Below, piece by piece: positions 43,426 to 51,901 of a stretch of 64,000 nucleotides of DNA. The translations under genes and the position numbers were made by a program. This DNA comes from a virus. The DNA is taken from IMG/VR virus record IMGVR_UViG_3300001782_000005, positions 1-64,000 of that record; one strand, written 5' to 3'. The first letter of the stretch is position 1. Each line of letters starts with the position of its first letter. The notes under the pieces were generated by a model. That model ran no database searches, was not told the origin of the DNA, and saw nothing but the letters and a program-made list of their open reading frames with translations.

Positions 43426-43602
43426 CTACCAATTTATTGTGGCCCCAAGTTCTTGAAGAAATAATACACTTTCAATAATTTGTTTCTTTGCTACAATTCG
43501 TAATTCCTCCGTATCTGCTAGATTTTTGCTAATTAGAATCTCACACAATTTCTCAACTGCTTTCTGAGGAACCTCAGGAAAAATATTATTAACATCATTC
43601 AT
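43426..43602 (-). CDS. Small helical protein (58 aa)
   Basis: The ATG at 43602 is chosen because AGGAGAT is six bases before it; an upstream TTG frame overlaps the U-tract of the leader terminator. The sequence (MNDVNNIFPEVPQKAVEKL, then LRIVAKKQIIESVLFLQELG) is helical. It is the first gene after the structured leader RNA at 43647-43767. Confidence 0.65.
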   Translation of the reverse strand: MNDVNNIFPEVPQKAVEKLCEILISKNLADTEELRIVAKKQIIESVLFLQELGATINW

Positions 43603-43639
43603 TTTAAATCTCCTATCAGTTTTTTGTTCCAAAATTACT

Positions 43640-43767
43640 AAAAAAATTCCCGGCTTCTAGACAAGGAGGTTATACTGAAGTCCATGCCGTCGCCTACAGC
43701 ATTAGACCTCTTTACTCTTCTTGCTTTTGGGTCTAGGGCCATGTTTTGGAGGTCCAGGAGCCGGGAA
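43640..43767 (-). ncRNA. Structured leader RNA ending in a U7 terminator
   Basis: On the minus strand TTCCCGGCTCCTGGAC pairs with GTCTAGAAGCCGGGAA across ~120 bases (one wobble, one mismatch in 16) and seven U residues follow directly. Inner helices are possible: GACCTC with GAGGTC, and GCTGT-AGGCG-ACGGC. It sits between the CTATATATATTAATT element (43809) and the first gene of the radical SAM operon (43602). It could be an attenuator, a riboswitch-like control or a stable small RNA. No known class was recognised. Confidence 0.65.
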
Positions 43768-43808
43768 ATTGAAAAACTAATTAAAAAGACACAACCACAT
43801 TACTTTAA

Positions 43809-43823
43809 AATTAATATATATAG
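43809..43823 (-). promoter_or_regulatory. CTATATATATTAATT element, copy 2 (putative early promoter)
   Basis: Identical over 15 bases to the copies at 33310 and 59491. It faces the leader RNA and minus-strand island. Confidence 0.6.
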
Positions 43824-43871
43824 TTATTCATCTTATTAATGAATCCTCCCATCCAATTTATTCTGGTATAA

Positions 43872-43889
43872 AGAACAAATTATAAATGC
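43872..43889 (+). promoter_or_regulatory. RGAACAAA-type late motif before the HAD-tail tube operon
   Basis: AGAACAAATTATAAATGC lies 24 bases upstream of the 43914 start, on the structural-gene side of the divergent gap. Confidence 0.6.
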
Positions 43890-43913
43890 CAACTATCCAT
43901 GGAGATAGCGCGA

Positions 43914-44612
43914 ATGAAATTAAGCAAGATAGTAGAGCAATTAACTTCTGGTGGACCGAGAGCTGGTGCAGGTAGGACTGAAGCATGTGCTTGTGAGAAC
44001 AAGACATGTGAGTTATTTGGAAAACCAGTTAAACGACAGAATGATATACTTTGTTCAACTATGAAGTGTACATCGTGTGGTTTAACGCTAGCAAATATTG
44101 AGGATGTTGGAAGTAAATATGAGCAAAAGGTTTTAACCAAAATAGTATCAAAAATTAAAGAGTACGAATCTATTTTTCCTATCGACTGGCCTCACAAAAA
44201 GAAAAAAGTTCTTCGTGTTCCCTATCCCAATGAGCAGGTTAATATGAATGGTAAGAAGATATTGGTTGACCTTGATAGAACACTACACCGATATTCTGAA
44301 GGTTGGTCGGACGGGACAGTTTATGATCCTCCAATACCGGGAGCACGAGAGGCAATGACAGAATTGAAAGAAAGGGGATATCAAATTGTAATTTTTTCGG
44401 CAAGGACAGGAAAGTCTAAGCCCGACTGGAGAGAACAAGAAAGAATGGTGAATGAGTGGCTTATCAAACATGATATTCCATTCGATATGATAACATCTGA
44501 AAAATTACCAGCCGAATTTTATATTGACGATAGAGCAGTCAGATTTGAAGGCAACTGGGCTGCGACTTTACAGGTAATAAAACAATTAGAATCAATGATA
44601 CAGGCCAATTAA
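43914..44612 (+). CDS. HAD-superfamily phosphatase with Cys-rich N-terminus (232 aa)
   Basis: The ATG at 43914 follows GGAGATAG at six bases; an ATG 15 bases earlier lacks a site. The first ~60 residues hold a GGPRAGAGRTEACACENKTC segment and CSTMKCTSCG, a likely zinc site. After a helical linker comes a HAD domain: ILVDLDRTL (motif I, nucleophile Asp119 and Asp121), IFSARTG (motif II) and EFYIDDRA (motif IV). It resembles the phosphatase half of T4-type polynucleotide kinases and small nucleotide/sugar phosphatases. It is immediately upstream of the tail tube gene, an odd position for an enzyme. Confidence 0.75.
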   Translation: MKLSKIVEQLTSGGPRAGAGRTEACACENKTCELFGKPVKRQNDILCSTMKCTSCGLTLANIEDVGSKYEQKVLTKIVSKIKEYESIFPIDWPHKKKKVLRVPYPNEQVNMNGKKILVDLDRTLHRYSEGWSDGTVYDPPIPGAREAMTELKERGYQIVIFSARTGKSKPDWREQERMVNEWLIKHDIPFDMITSEKLPAEFYIDDRAVRFEGNWAATLQVIKQLESMIQAN

Positions 44613-44623
44613 GGAGGATTTTT

Positions 44624-45349
44624 ATGAAATACTCGTTCGCAGAGTTAGGCCAGAATATACTCACCAGACGGTTTGGCGGGACGACAGTTGGTGTTGCTGA
44701 CCCATACGTTACCGGTTACCATTTTATCTGGTTTGATAAACTTCCGGCCACACTCCCAAACTATACAAGACAAATGAATAGTGGACTGGAGAACCTAAAT
44801 GATATTAGGTATGTACTAGCTGCCTCATGTCTATCGGTTACTCCTCCAGGTGGAACTTTAGCTAAAGTCGAGTTTACCGGACTAGGCGGAGTTAAATGGG
44901 CAGTTCCTGGGAACATCGACTATGGCAACACTGTTTCAATTAAGTTCCTAGAGTTCAACAAAACTCCAATCCTTGATATTTTTCATGGTTGGACTAAACT
45001 GATCCGCGATTATAGGACGGGTGTTACCGAACTAGAAGACGGTGATGATGGTTCTGGTTACACTAAGGCCACTTATGGTTCTCTTATTTACTATTGGACC
45101 ACGGCCCCGGATGCCCAGACAGTTGAATATTTTGCATGCTTTGATGGATGTTTCCCAGCAAAGGATCCACAAGATTTATATACCAGTGATGTTGAAACCG
45201 TTGGAAAACTTGAAGTTGAGATTGAATTTAATGTTGATTACCAATGGCATGAACCGTGGGTTAAATCAAAAATAGTAGACACGTTTATTCCAGCTATCAC
45301 TCAAAGCAGGATTACTGTTGAAGGATATGGTGAGAGACAATCAACATAA
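44624..45349 (+). CDS. Tail tube protein (T4 gp19-like)
   Basis: The 241-aa protein begins with a basic segment and GVADPYVTGYHFIWFDKLP (about 23-41), a phrase typical of tail tube proteins of large myoviruses. It ends with a beta-rich part (KLEVEIEFNVDYQW and a VKSKIVDTFIPAI helix). It would form the inner tube that the sheath contracts around. AAGGAGG precedes the ATG. It is followed by the chaperone pair and baseplate genes, the usual late order. Confidence 0.82.
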   Translation: MKYSFAELGQNILTRRFGGTTVGVADPYVTGYHFIWFDKLPATLPNYTRQMNSGLENLNDIRYVLAASCLSVTPPGGTLAKVEFTGLGGVKWAVPGNIDYGNTVSIKFLEFNKTPILDIFHGWTKLIRDYRTGVTELEDGDDGSGYTKATYGSLIYYWTTAPDAQTVEYFACFDGCFPAKDPQDLYTSDVETVGKLEVEIEFNVDYQWHEPWVKSKIVDTFIPAITQSRITVEGYGERQST

Positions 45350-45369
45350 GTTTAATTTAGGAGGAAGTT

Positions 45370-46626
45370 ATGTTCACTGAAAAAGTAAACGTTCAAAACT
45401 CTATACTCTTCCTTGGGACTGCAAGAGAAACACTTGCTAACCTAGTGGAGTCAAGTAGCATTAAAGAGAAAGAGAGTCTCGTAAATCATATTATGAACGA
45501 AGCGTCAGACTACGAGGTTCTTTATGCTCTTGTCCATGAGGAATTCCCAGCATCGGATGTTAAATATGATGTTTTTGACGAGATGTTTCTCTTTGATCAA
45601 CTAAAAGATGCCATGTTAGGTAACTACCATGAAATGTGTGATATTCTAAAAGAGGATGTTGTAACAGAGTTTGTCTCAACTGTAGATACAGTCACTCCCT
45701 TTGGAATCTCCACTGCATTACCGATAATGGAACACTCAGCAAAAACTCAATTTGCATTTGACAGATTAGCTTTCTGGCAAAGACTTGAGGGACACTATAG
45801 CAGACTACTAGAGCAAGGTGCAGAAGATCCATTTACCGCTGCAGATGTAGCCATTCCCGGCAAAGAAAAAATTGCACAAATGGGAGCAGAGGCGACTAAG
45901 AAGGCGATGGCCGCAGCAAATGTTGCTATTGAGAAGGGAAAGAAACTTCTTGATGCGCATAAGGGAAAGATGAACGATCTTGCGGCCGATATAGATAAGA
46001 AAAGACAGGCTATAAAGAAATATATGACCGCAGGCGAGACAGAAAGAGCAGATCTAGCAACAAAAGCGCTACAGAAATCAAATCAAAAGATGAAAGCTAT
46101 TAAAGGTGAACTCGCATCTACCCAGTCCAAACTCAAAGATCTAACAGCCAAGCAAGGTCAACTCAGATATCACCTTTCCCAAGTAATGAAGAAAGGGAAA
46201 GAAGCAGTAGGAACCGCTGCTGCTGGTGCAGTTGCAAAGGGTACTGCTGCTTTGCAAGCAATTGGAACAAAAACTGGAGCTGCTGGTATTGCAAAAGCTG
46301 CTGGTCTTAAAGGTACAGCAGCTGGTGTAGCTGGTGGGGCTGGTGTTGTTTTAGCTGGTGCTGCTCTTGCTGCTCTATTGGCGTGGGGTGCTGTTAAGAC
46401 TTATAAGCGATTCTTCTCTAAGTGGGCAAAAATGTGTGCTGGTAAATCTGGCGCAGAGAAGACCGCCTGTATGAAAGAAGCTAGGTCAAAAGCACTTCAG
46501 GCACAAATTGCGGATCTTCAAGCAGGACTTAGAGGATGTGCTGATTCAAAAGATCCACAAAAGTGTTCCAAAGCAATCGCTGGAAAACTCACAAAACTAA
46601 AAGGCAAGTTAGCAAAAATCAAATAG
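45370..46626 (+). CDS. Unrecognised tail-region protein with coiled coil and hydrophobic Gly/Ala segment (418 aa)
   Basis: The N-terminal ~150 residues form a helical domain (SILFLGTARETLANLVESSS, ASDYEVLYALVHEEFP). A long charged coiled coil follows (about 160-275, rich in K, A, Q). A Gly/Ala-rich hydrophobic stretch (about 318-342, GTAAGVAGGAGVVLAGAALA) could cross a membrane. A basic C-terminus has paired Cys (KMCAGKSG, TACMKEA, RGCADSKDPQKCSK). The layout recalls proteins that insert into the host membrane or act as internal virion proteins. GGAGGAAG precedes the ATG. Confidence 0.6.
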   Translation: MFTEKVNVQNSILFLGTARETLANLVESSSIKEKESLVNHIMNEASDYEVLYALVHEEFPASDVKYDVFDEMFLFDQLKDAMLGNYHEMCDILKEDVVTEFVSTVDTVTPFGISTALPIMEHSAKTQFAFDRLAFWQRLEGHYSRLLEQGAEDPFTAADVAIPGKEKIAQMGAEATKKAMAAANVAIEKGKKLLDAHKGKMNDLAADIDKKRQAIKKYMTAGETERADLATKALQKSNQKMKAIKGELASTQSKLKDLTAKQGQLRYHLSQVMKKGKEAVGTAAAGAVAKGTAALQAIGTKTGAAGIAKAAGLKGTAAGVAGGAGVVLAGAALAALLAWGAVKTYKRFFSKWAKMCAGKSGAEKTACMKEARSKALQAQIADLQAGLRGCADSKDPQKCSKAIAGKLTKLKGKLAKIK

Positions 46627-46656
46627 TCTATAGAGATTAAGAAAGGAGATCGAAGT

Positions 46657-47439
46657 ATGCCATTTCAAGGATTTGGTGTGTCGTATCCTGAATACGAGGT
46701 TATCACACCTCAGACGAAAATGTCTTTTCATGTGAGATCACTGAATGTTTCCGAAGAAGAAAGATTAAAAGGAAGTCTAATCACACCACAGAAAGTTACA
46801 GAGCACCTGAATAGATGTCTTTTTGATGCAATTGTTAAGAAACCGGAAACAATTAGTGACTACAAATCATTTCTCCAAAACGTAACTCTAAAAGATAGGG
46901 ACGCAATTCTTTACGGTCTCTATCATATTACTTATGAAGAAATAAGAAATTATGATATTAGATGCCTTGCTTGTAGGAAGATGTACCCAGTAACAATCAA
47001 AGCATCAAGTACATTCAACATTAACCTTTATCCAAATAACGATATATTAGCTAAAAAGGTCAGAGTTCCGCTTCCAGTTACAAAGGGTGTTTTCGCGGTA
47101 ATTAAACAGCCAAAATTGATTGACGAGGAAACTCTGATGAAGCAACTTGCTGGAGTTAGTGTTGATACAATTACTGAACTCCTAATTCTTGATGCCTTTG
47201 AGCAGGACATTCCAGAGGCTAAAGAACCTAAAGTATACAGAGAACCTCAGGATATAAGAGATGCATATTTAAGTCTTCCTGCAAAAGACAAAAGAGAAAT
47301 ACATGATAGATATATGGAAGAGTTTGGAAAATATGGACTTGATCTAAAAATGAGAACTCACTGTACATTCTGTGGCCAAGATGATGAAGTTGATATTGAT
47401 TTAGTTGACAACTTTTTTCGGATGGTATTCGGAGCATGA
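46657..47439 (+). CDS. Tail assembly chaperone / gp26-like protein with zinc site (260 aa)
   Basis: The layout fits the gp26-like (tail hub/chaperone) proteins of large myoviruses: N-terminal SFHVRSLNVSEEERLKGSLI, Cys pair C103/C106 (CLAC), helical middle, second Cys pair C236/C239 (CTFC) and an ending VDNFFRMVFGA. The four Cys probably hold zinc. The last 35 bases overlap the next frame at a T6 run, as expected for a programmed frameshift that joins the two products. AAAGGAG precedes the ATG. Confidence 0.7.
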   Translation: MPFQGFGVSYPEYEVITPQTKMSFHVRSLNVSEEERLKGSLITPQKVTEHLNRCLFDAIVKKPETISDYKSFLQNVTLKDRDAILYGLYHITYEEIRNYDIRCLACRKMYPVTIKASSTFNINLYPNNDILAKKVRVPLPVTKGVFAVIKQPKLIDEETLMKQLAGVSVDTITELLILDAFEQDIPEAKEPKVYREPQDIRDAYLSLPAKDKREIHDRYMEEFGKYGLDLKMRTHCTFCGQDDEVDIDLVDNFFRMVFGA

Positions 47440-47626
47440 TCAAATTACAGAGTATCGTAAACTTTTAGCTGATAATATTTTTGCCTGCATAGAAATGAGC
47501 GGCATGTCATACTCCGAAATCGCTGCCATGCCCCTAAAAAGATTTTTTGATTACCTCAAGTGGAAGACTGACTTGGAGGATGAAAAGAGGAAGTTAGTAC
47601 GAGAAGAATCCAAAAAATTGAGGTAG
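47405..47626 (+). CDS. Frameshift extension of the tail assembly chaperone
   Basis: The frame opens just after a TAG at 47402-47404 and its first ATG is about 90 bases in, with no ribosome site near the upstream TTG. The product (YSEHDQITEYRKLLADN, MSYSEIAAMPLKRFFDYLKW, then a charged helix) looks like the C-terminal part of tail chaperones. It is therefore most likely made by a +1 or -2 shift at AACTTTTTTCGG (47410-47421). Tail chaperone frameshifts are conserved in long-tailed phages; -1 is usual, and -2 is known in Mu. Confidence 0.65.
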   Translation: MTTFFGWYSEHDQITEYRKLLADNIFACIEMSGMSYSEIAAMPLKRFFDYLKWKTDLEDEKRKLVREESKKLR

Positions 47627-47637
47627 AAGGAAATTAA

Positions 47638-48072
47638 ATGTCCACATTAATGGAGAAGTTTAGAAAGTCTGTAATTGGTTCAAGTGGGAAGATTGCAGAT
47701 TTCACAGCTAAGATAGCTCCATATGGTGACTTCTATAGAGTTGAAAATTTACAGACTATCTTAACTTCTTGGAATAATATATTACTCACTCCAACTAGGA
47801 CATATACATATGACCCTGAGTTTGGTAGTGATTTATATAAATATGTATTTGACCCTCAAGATGATGATACAAAAGATGCAATTCAAGATGAAATTCTTTA
47901 TAAATTAAAAAGGTATGATGATCGTGCTGAAATCGTTAGCCTCGACATTGAATATCTTACAAATAGAAAAGGTTTTACAGTTAGCATAGTTGTTGATTAT
48001 GAAGGCGAAAGAGGTGGTGTTTCATTTGAGGTTGACGAATCTCTTTACTTTAACATTACTGGGATTGAATAA
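47638..48072 (+). CDS. Baseplate wedge protein, T4 gp25-like
   Basis: The 144-aa protein fits the gp25/IraD fold family: ENLQTILTSWNNILLTPTRT (about 37-56), YDPEFGSDLYKYVFDP (about 60-75), then DEILYKLKRYDDRAEI and a closing beta strand. gp25 is a core wedge protein present in contractile systems including T6SS (TssE). GGAAATT precedes the ATG, and the stop overlaps the next ATG. Confidence 0.87.
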   Translation: MSTLMEKFRKSVIGSSGKIADFTAKIAPYGDFYRVENLQTILTSWNNILLTPTRTYTYDPEFGSDLYKYVFDPQDDDTKDAIQDEILYKLKRYDDRAEIVSLDIEYLTNRKGFTVSIVVDYEGERGGVSFEVDESLYFNITGIE

Positions 48073-48596
48073 TGAGACTATATTACGCAGTCTATAAAAA
48101 TTATAAGGGATTGTTTAGAAAGAAGCATAAAGGTAATACTCAAATGTTTTCTCTTCCTGCAATTCCTGCCAGTCAATATTTTACTTATGGTGTCATAGTT
48201 GGAAGGATGACAGCACCAGGCGAGGAGTATGATGGTGCTCTCACTTTCATGACTATATCAATGGCCGAAATGTCTAAAATGAAACCTTTTATGGATGGGA
48301 TTGGTGCAGAATTGGGAAAGAATTATGAACTGATTGAAGACCTTCCAGTTAATGTGGCAGACACTGGAGAACTAGATTACACAATAAAACTTCTGAAGAA
48401 GGGTGAATTTATCAAATCTGATATCCAAGTAATTTACGCTGACCATTTAACTAAAGAAATGGGCAGGAAGATATTTCTATTCAAAGGAGATATTGATCTC
48501 TTCACTGATAAAGTAAGAACTAATCAGATGAAGATGGTAGCAATGAAAAAGATGGCGTTTCTCAGACGACCAAAAGTCGGGATGCCGAGGGCATAA
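48072..48596 (+). CDS. Unrecognised baseplate-region protein (174 aa)
   Basis: Starts at an ATG overlapping the gp25 stop (TAATG). Beta-rich N-terminal half (MFSLPAIPASQYFTYGVIVG, GALTFMTISM), then strands and a basic helical C-terminus (KMVAMKKMAFLRRPKVGMPR). Its position between gp25-like and gp6-like genes makes it a likely baseplate component. No family recognised. Confidence 0.6.
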   Translation: MRLYYAVYKNYKGLFRKKHKGNTQMFSLPAIPASQYFTYGVIVGRMTAPGEEYDGALTFMTISMAEMSKMKPFMDGIGAELGKNYELIEDLPVNVADTGELDYTIKLLKKGEFIKSDIQVIYADHLTKEMGRKIFLFKGDIDLFTDKVRTNQMKMVAMKKMAFLRRPKVGMPRA

Positions 48597-49279
48597 TGAC
48601 AGACTATCTACAAAATTATCAAAGAATATATGACTATATTCATGAGTACCAGAAACTTGTATATGATGTCTATAGTAAGCATGCCCCCAGATTCCTTATA
48701 ACTTATTATAATATAAATAAAGAAACTACAATTTGGGAAGATGAATATGTCTTCGGTGGTTCTTATGAGAGAATTGGTGATTTAACTGGAATGAGGTGGG
48801 ACAAATATCTTCTCCTTCCAATATACTGGATAGATGAAGTTTCGACAGCATTTTCTGGTGAAGATATAGGTTATATAAAGGAAGGGGAAACATTTATTAC
48901 AATTCCAAGCACTTATAATATTCAACCGTATCCTGGTGATTTGGTTAAATTTGAGCAGGAATTCCTAAGGCCGACTAACGACATCTACCCTCTTTTTATA
49001 GTCACAAATGCTGAAATATCAGCTAATACAGACAGAAGATATTGGAAACTGAAAATCGAAGTTAGAGAAAGCGAAACAACTGCGAATGCTGACCAACAAG
49101 TTTCTCGAACCTTTGCATTCTTTGAGTATACGAAAAAAATTTACGAAATTTCTGATGCAGCTTTTTTGACAAAGATGCTTACAAAAAATGAATCACTTAG
49201 AGAAAGGTTAAAAAGTCTTTTTGATGAAAATAGTGGATTCTATTTTGTTGGAGATGGAGAGAATCCAGGAGACTGCTAA
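48596..49279 (+). CDS. Unrecognised baseplate-region protein (227 aa)
   Basis: Starts at an ATG overlapping the previous stop (TAATG). Aromatic-rich N-terminus (YLQNYQRIYDYIHEYQKLVY), a central beta region (PYPGDLVKFEQEFLRPTNDI, YWKLKIEVRES) and an acidic C-terminal tail. The order gp25, this pair, gp6-like is consistent with a wedge or tail-completion component, but no motif identifies it. Confidence 0.6.
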   Translation: MTDYLQNYQRIYDYIHEYQKLVYDVYSKHAPRFLITYYNINKETTIWEDEYVFGGSYERIGDLTGMRWDKYLLLPIYWIDEVSTAFSGEDIGYIKEGETFITIPSTYNIQPYPGDLVKFEQEFLRPTNDIYPLFIVTNAEISANTDRRYWKLKIEVRESETTANADQQVSRTFAFFEYTKKIYEISDAAFLTKMLTKNESLRERLKSLFDENSGFYFVGDGENPGDC

Positions 49280-49294
49280 GGGGATAAATTAAAT

Positions 49295-51895
49295 ATGGCT
49301 AATAATACGGTTTCTTCTATTGGTTCAGCACAAAGTTCAGTTTCTAGTCAGGTATACCTTTCGAGAGATAACACAAGAAATCAAATTGCAAACCACTTAA
49401 AGACATACCTTGAGTTAGAAAATGTTGATCTGACCAAATCCTCATTCCTTTCTTTCATCATAAATATAATGTCCACATTAACTGGTAATATAATGTTTTA
49501 CCAGATCTCCGCATATAAAGAGTTCTTCTTAACTACCGCTCAGCTAGATGAATCCATCTTCAATCTTTCAGCATTTCTTGGTTATAATACGAAAGAAGCT
49601 CAATATGCAACCGCTAATGTTTTAATTACAATACCCTTTGGTTTTCCAGATGCTAATACTACATTCACAATTCCAGAAGGTTTTGTATTTAAAGCGCAGC
49701 AAACAGAATTTCTTACATATTATAGAACAGATATTACTGTATTAAATAATCAGTTTGCCGGTGTAAAAGTAACAGAAGGAACTGATATCTATAATCTTCC
49801 AGTTGATGTTGATACAACTGCAAATTTTAACTTTAGTTTTGTACTTCCTCTTAGACAGTACAAGGATGTAGTTCAAGAGTTTCAAGTTGATGAAGATTTG
49901 AAAACCTACCAATTCTCGACAATTGACGTACCTGTTGAAGGAAAAGTTGCTGGGCAGGTTGTAGAGGTAAGAGAACCAGGCAGTTCCGGGTTTGATTTAT
50001 GGACTGAGTTTGAAAGTATATATTTAATGTCATCAATAGATAAGGGGTACGTTTCTAGAAGGACTGGGTTTGGTAGAAGGTTATATTTCGGAAATGGTTT
50101 AATGGGAGTACAGCCAGAACCGGGATCTACTATTAGAGTTACTGTACGAGAAACTGAAGGTGCAGATGGAAATGTCATAGCCGGATCAATAAAATCTGGT
50201 CAAAGGATTTATAATATAACCGATTCAGGTGTACAACAAATAGTCAATTATACAGTTACAAATCCTTCTCCAGCTATAAATGGGGAAGATGAAGAAGATA
50301 CAGAAGAAATTAGAAGCAATGCTATTGCTAACCTAACAGCTCTTGGGAGACTTGTAACATATAATGACTACACCAATACTGATGTTGTTCTCACAAGCAC
50401 TGATGAAGATGCAGTTTCTCCAATCGCGCCCAATTCCTTAGCAATATTAAAGAGGTCTGATATTAAAGTTAACGAAATAATGCTATTTACTACTCTCCTA
50501 TATGGGACAGAAAATGGTGAGACAGAAGATTCTCCTCAAACTGTTCTTGAGCAACTTGTTCCAATGAGAAATGCCTGGATAACTATTGACTCAACTGCTC
50601 CCATAACTACATATTATTTAGAGAGGGGTTCTGTTGTAAATATTGATGGAGTAGACTATTATACCCTATTCGATATAACTACTGATAATATCTATAATAA
50701 AACCGCGTATTATCATTATATTATGTATCAGATAACACAGAACCCATTACTAGTAACTGGTTATGGTGTAGATTATAATTTAATTGCAACAACATTATCT
50801 GTCCAAAGGTCTGGTAGCCAAGCAATCTTTAGACTTCTATACTCAACAACTGAACTTGATTATGCTACAACATCCTGCGAAATGAAGATTATTCAGAATG
50901 ATGCAACTTATGCGATGGTAAATGATTCTCTTAATCAATACTATGAACTTATTGTTGATCCATATACTGATCTTCCAGAAGATACTTTAACTCTACAATT
51001 TACTCTTAGTACAGTAACTGAGACATTTGCAAGATATGAAAATGAGTTTGTTTTTAGACAATCATTAGACGATTTTATGATCTCGAACCTAACAGCAAAT
51101 GATGCTACTTCACCAACTCAAATTGTAATCTATGATGTTCCAGTTATTCAAGCAGAATACTATGACTCAATTGATCAAGGAAATTTTGAATTAGTAGTTT
51201 TACAGAATATGTTAGCTACAATGGAATTTGAAAATTACAGAATGTTGACGGACTTCACAAATGTTAAATTTGCACATACAACTGGAGTAATGAGTGGTAT
51301 GCAACGAAATACAGTATCCAAGTCTCCAGTTATTGATATTGGATTGAAGGATGTGCCCGTTGCGCCGTCACGTGGAGATAGGTATATTGTTAGTGGTTTA
51401 GAAGGTGGAGCATGGGAAGGTCAGCAAAATAATATAGCTGAATGTACAGATGCTACTGCTGTCACATGGATCTTTATTGAACCTGTTACAGACGATATAG
51501 TATATGTGACAAATAAAGGTTTAAAGTATATTTATACAGGACGTGGTGGTTGGGTTGCTCCAATATATGAAATTCCTTTACAAATCGAGATGGAGGTACA
51601 CAGAGATCCACTTTACCCAGATTCAGCAGTGAAATTATCGAACGACATCAAAGATGCGTTGCTTGAAGAGTTTAGTGAAAGATTTGGAGTTAATGCAACA
51701 ATTTATAGGTCTGAGATTATAGATGTGGTGCAAGAAGTTGAGGGAGTAGATCACGTTCATTTACTTAAACCAGAATCAAATATCTTTTTTGAGTTTGATC
51801 CTTATAAAGATTTTACACAACAAGAATTACTTGAGTATGGTCCAGAATATATTTTCTTTACTGAAGATGATATTTCAATAGCTATATACGGTTAG
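49295..51895 (+). CDS. Baseplate wedge protein, gp6/J-like (866 aa)
   Basis: The N-terminal region (SRDNTRNQIANHLKTYLELE, SFLSFIINIMSTLTGNIMFY) and LSAFLGYNTKEAQYATANV (about 92-110) match baseplate_J/gp6 proteins, which begin with an IxxxL...Y helical bundle followed by a beta domain (TFTIPEGFVF). The DEEDTEEIRSNAIANLTALG segment (about 331-350) followed by TYNDYTN is the J-domain arm that dimerises around the baseplate. AAGGGG precedes the ATG. This would be the largest inner-baseplate ring component. Confidence 0.82.
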   Translation: MANNTVSSIGSAQSSVSSQVYLSRDNTRNQIANHLKTYLELENVDLTKSSFLSFIINIMSTLTGNIMFYQISAYKEFFLTTAQLDESIFNLSAFLGYNTKEAQYATANVLITIPFGFPDANTTFTIPEGFVFKAQQTEFLTYYRTDITVLNNQFAGVKVTEGTDIYNLPVDVDTTANFNFSFVLPLRQYKDVVQEFQVDEDLKTYQFSTIDVPVEGKVAGQVVEVREPGSSGFDLWTEFESIYLMSSIDKGYVSRRTGFGRRLYFGNGLMGVQPEPGSTIRVTVRETEGADGNVIAGSIKSGQRIYNITDSGVQQIVNYTVTNPSPAINGEDEEDTEEIRSNAIANLTALGRLVTYNDYTNTDVVLTSTDEDAVSPIAPNSLAILKRSDIKVNEIMLFTTLLYGTENGETEDSPQTVLEQLVPMRNAWITIDSTAPITTYYLERGSVVNIDGVDYYTLFDITTDNIYNKTAYYHYIMYQITQNPLLVTGYGVDYNLIATTLSVQRSGSQAIFRLLYSTTELDYATTSCEMKIIQNDATYAMVNDSLNQYYELIVDPYTDLPEDTLTLQFTLSTVTETFARYENEFVFRQSLDDFMISNLTANDATSPTQIVIYDVPVIQAEYYDSIDQGNFELVVLQNMLATMEFENYRMLTDFTNVKFAHTTGVMSGMQRNTVSKSPVIDIGLKDVPVAPSRGDRYIVSGLEGGAWEGQQNNIAECTDATAVTWIFIEPVTDDIVYVTNKGLKYIYTGRGGWVAPIYEIPLQIEMEVHRDPLYPDSAVKLSNDIKDALLEEFSERFGVNATIYRSEIIDVVQEVEGVDHVHLLKPESNIFFEFDPYKDFTQQELLEYGPEYIFFTEDDISIAIYG

Positions 51896-51901
51896 GAGAA
51901 T

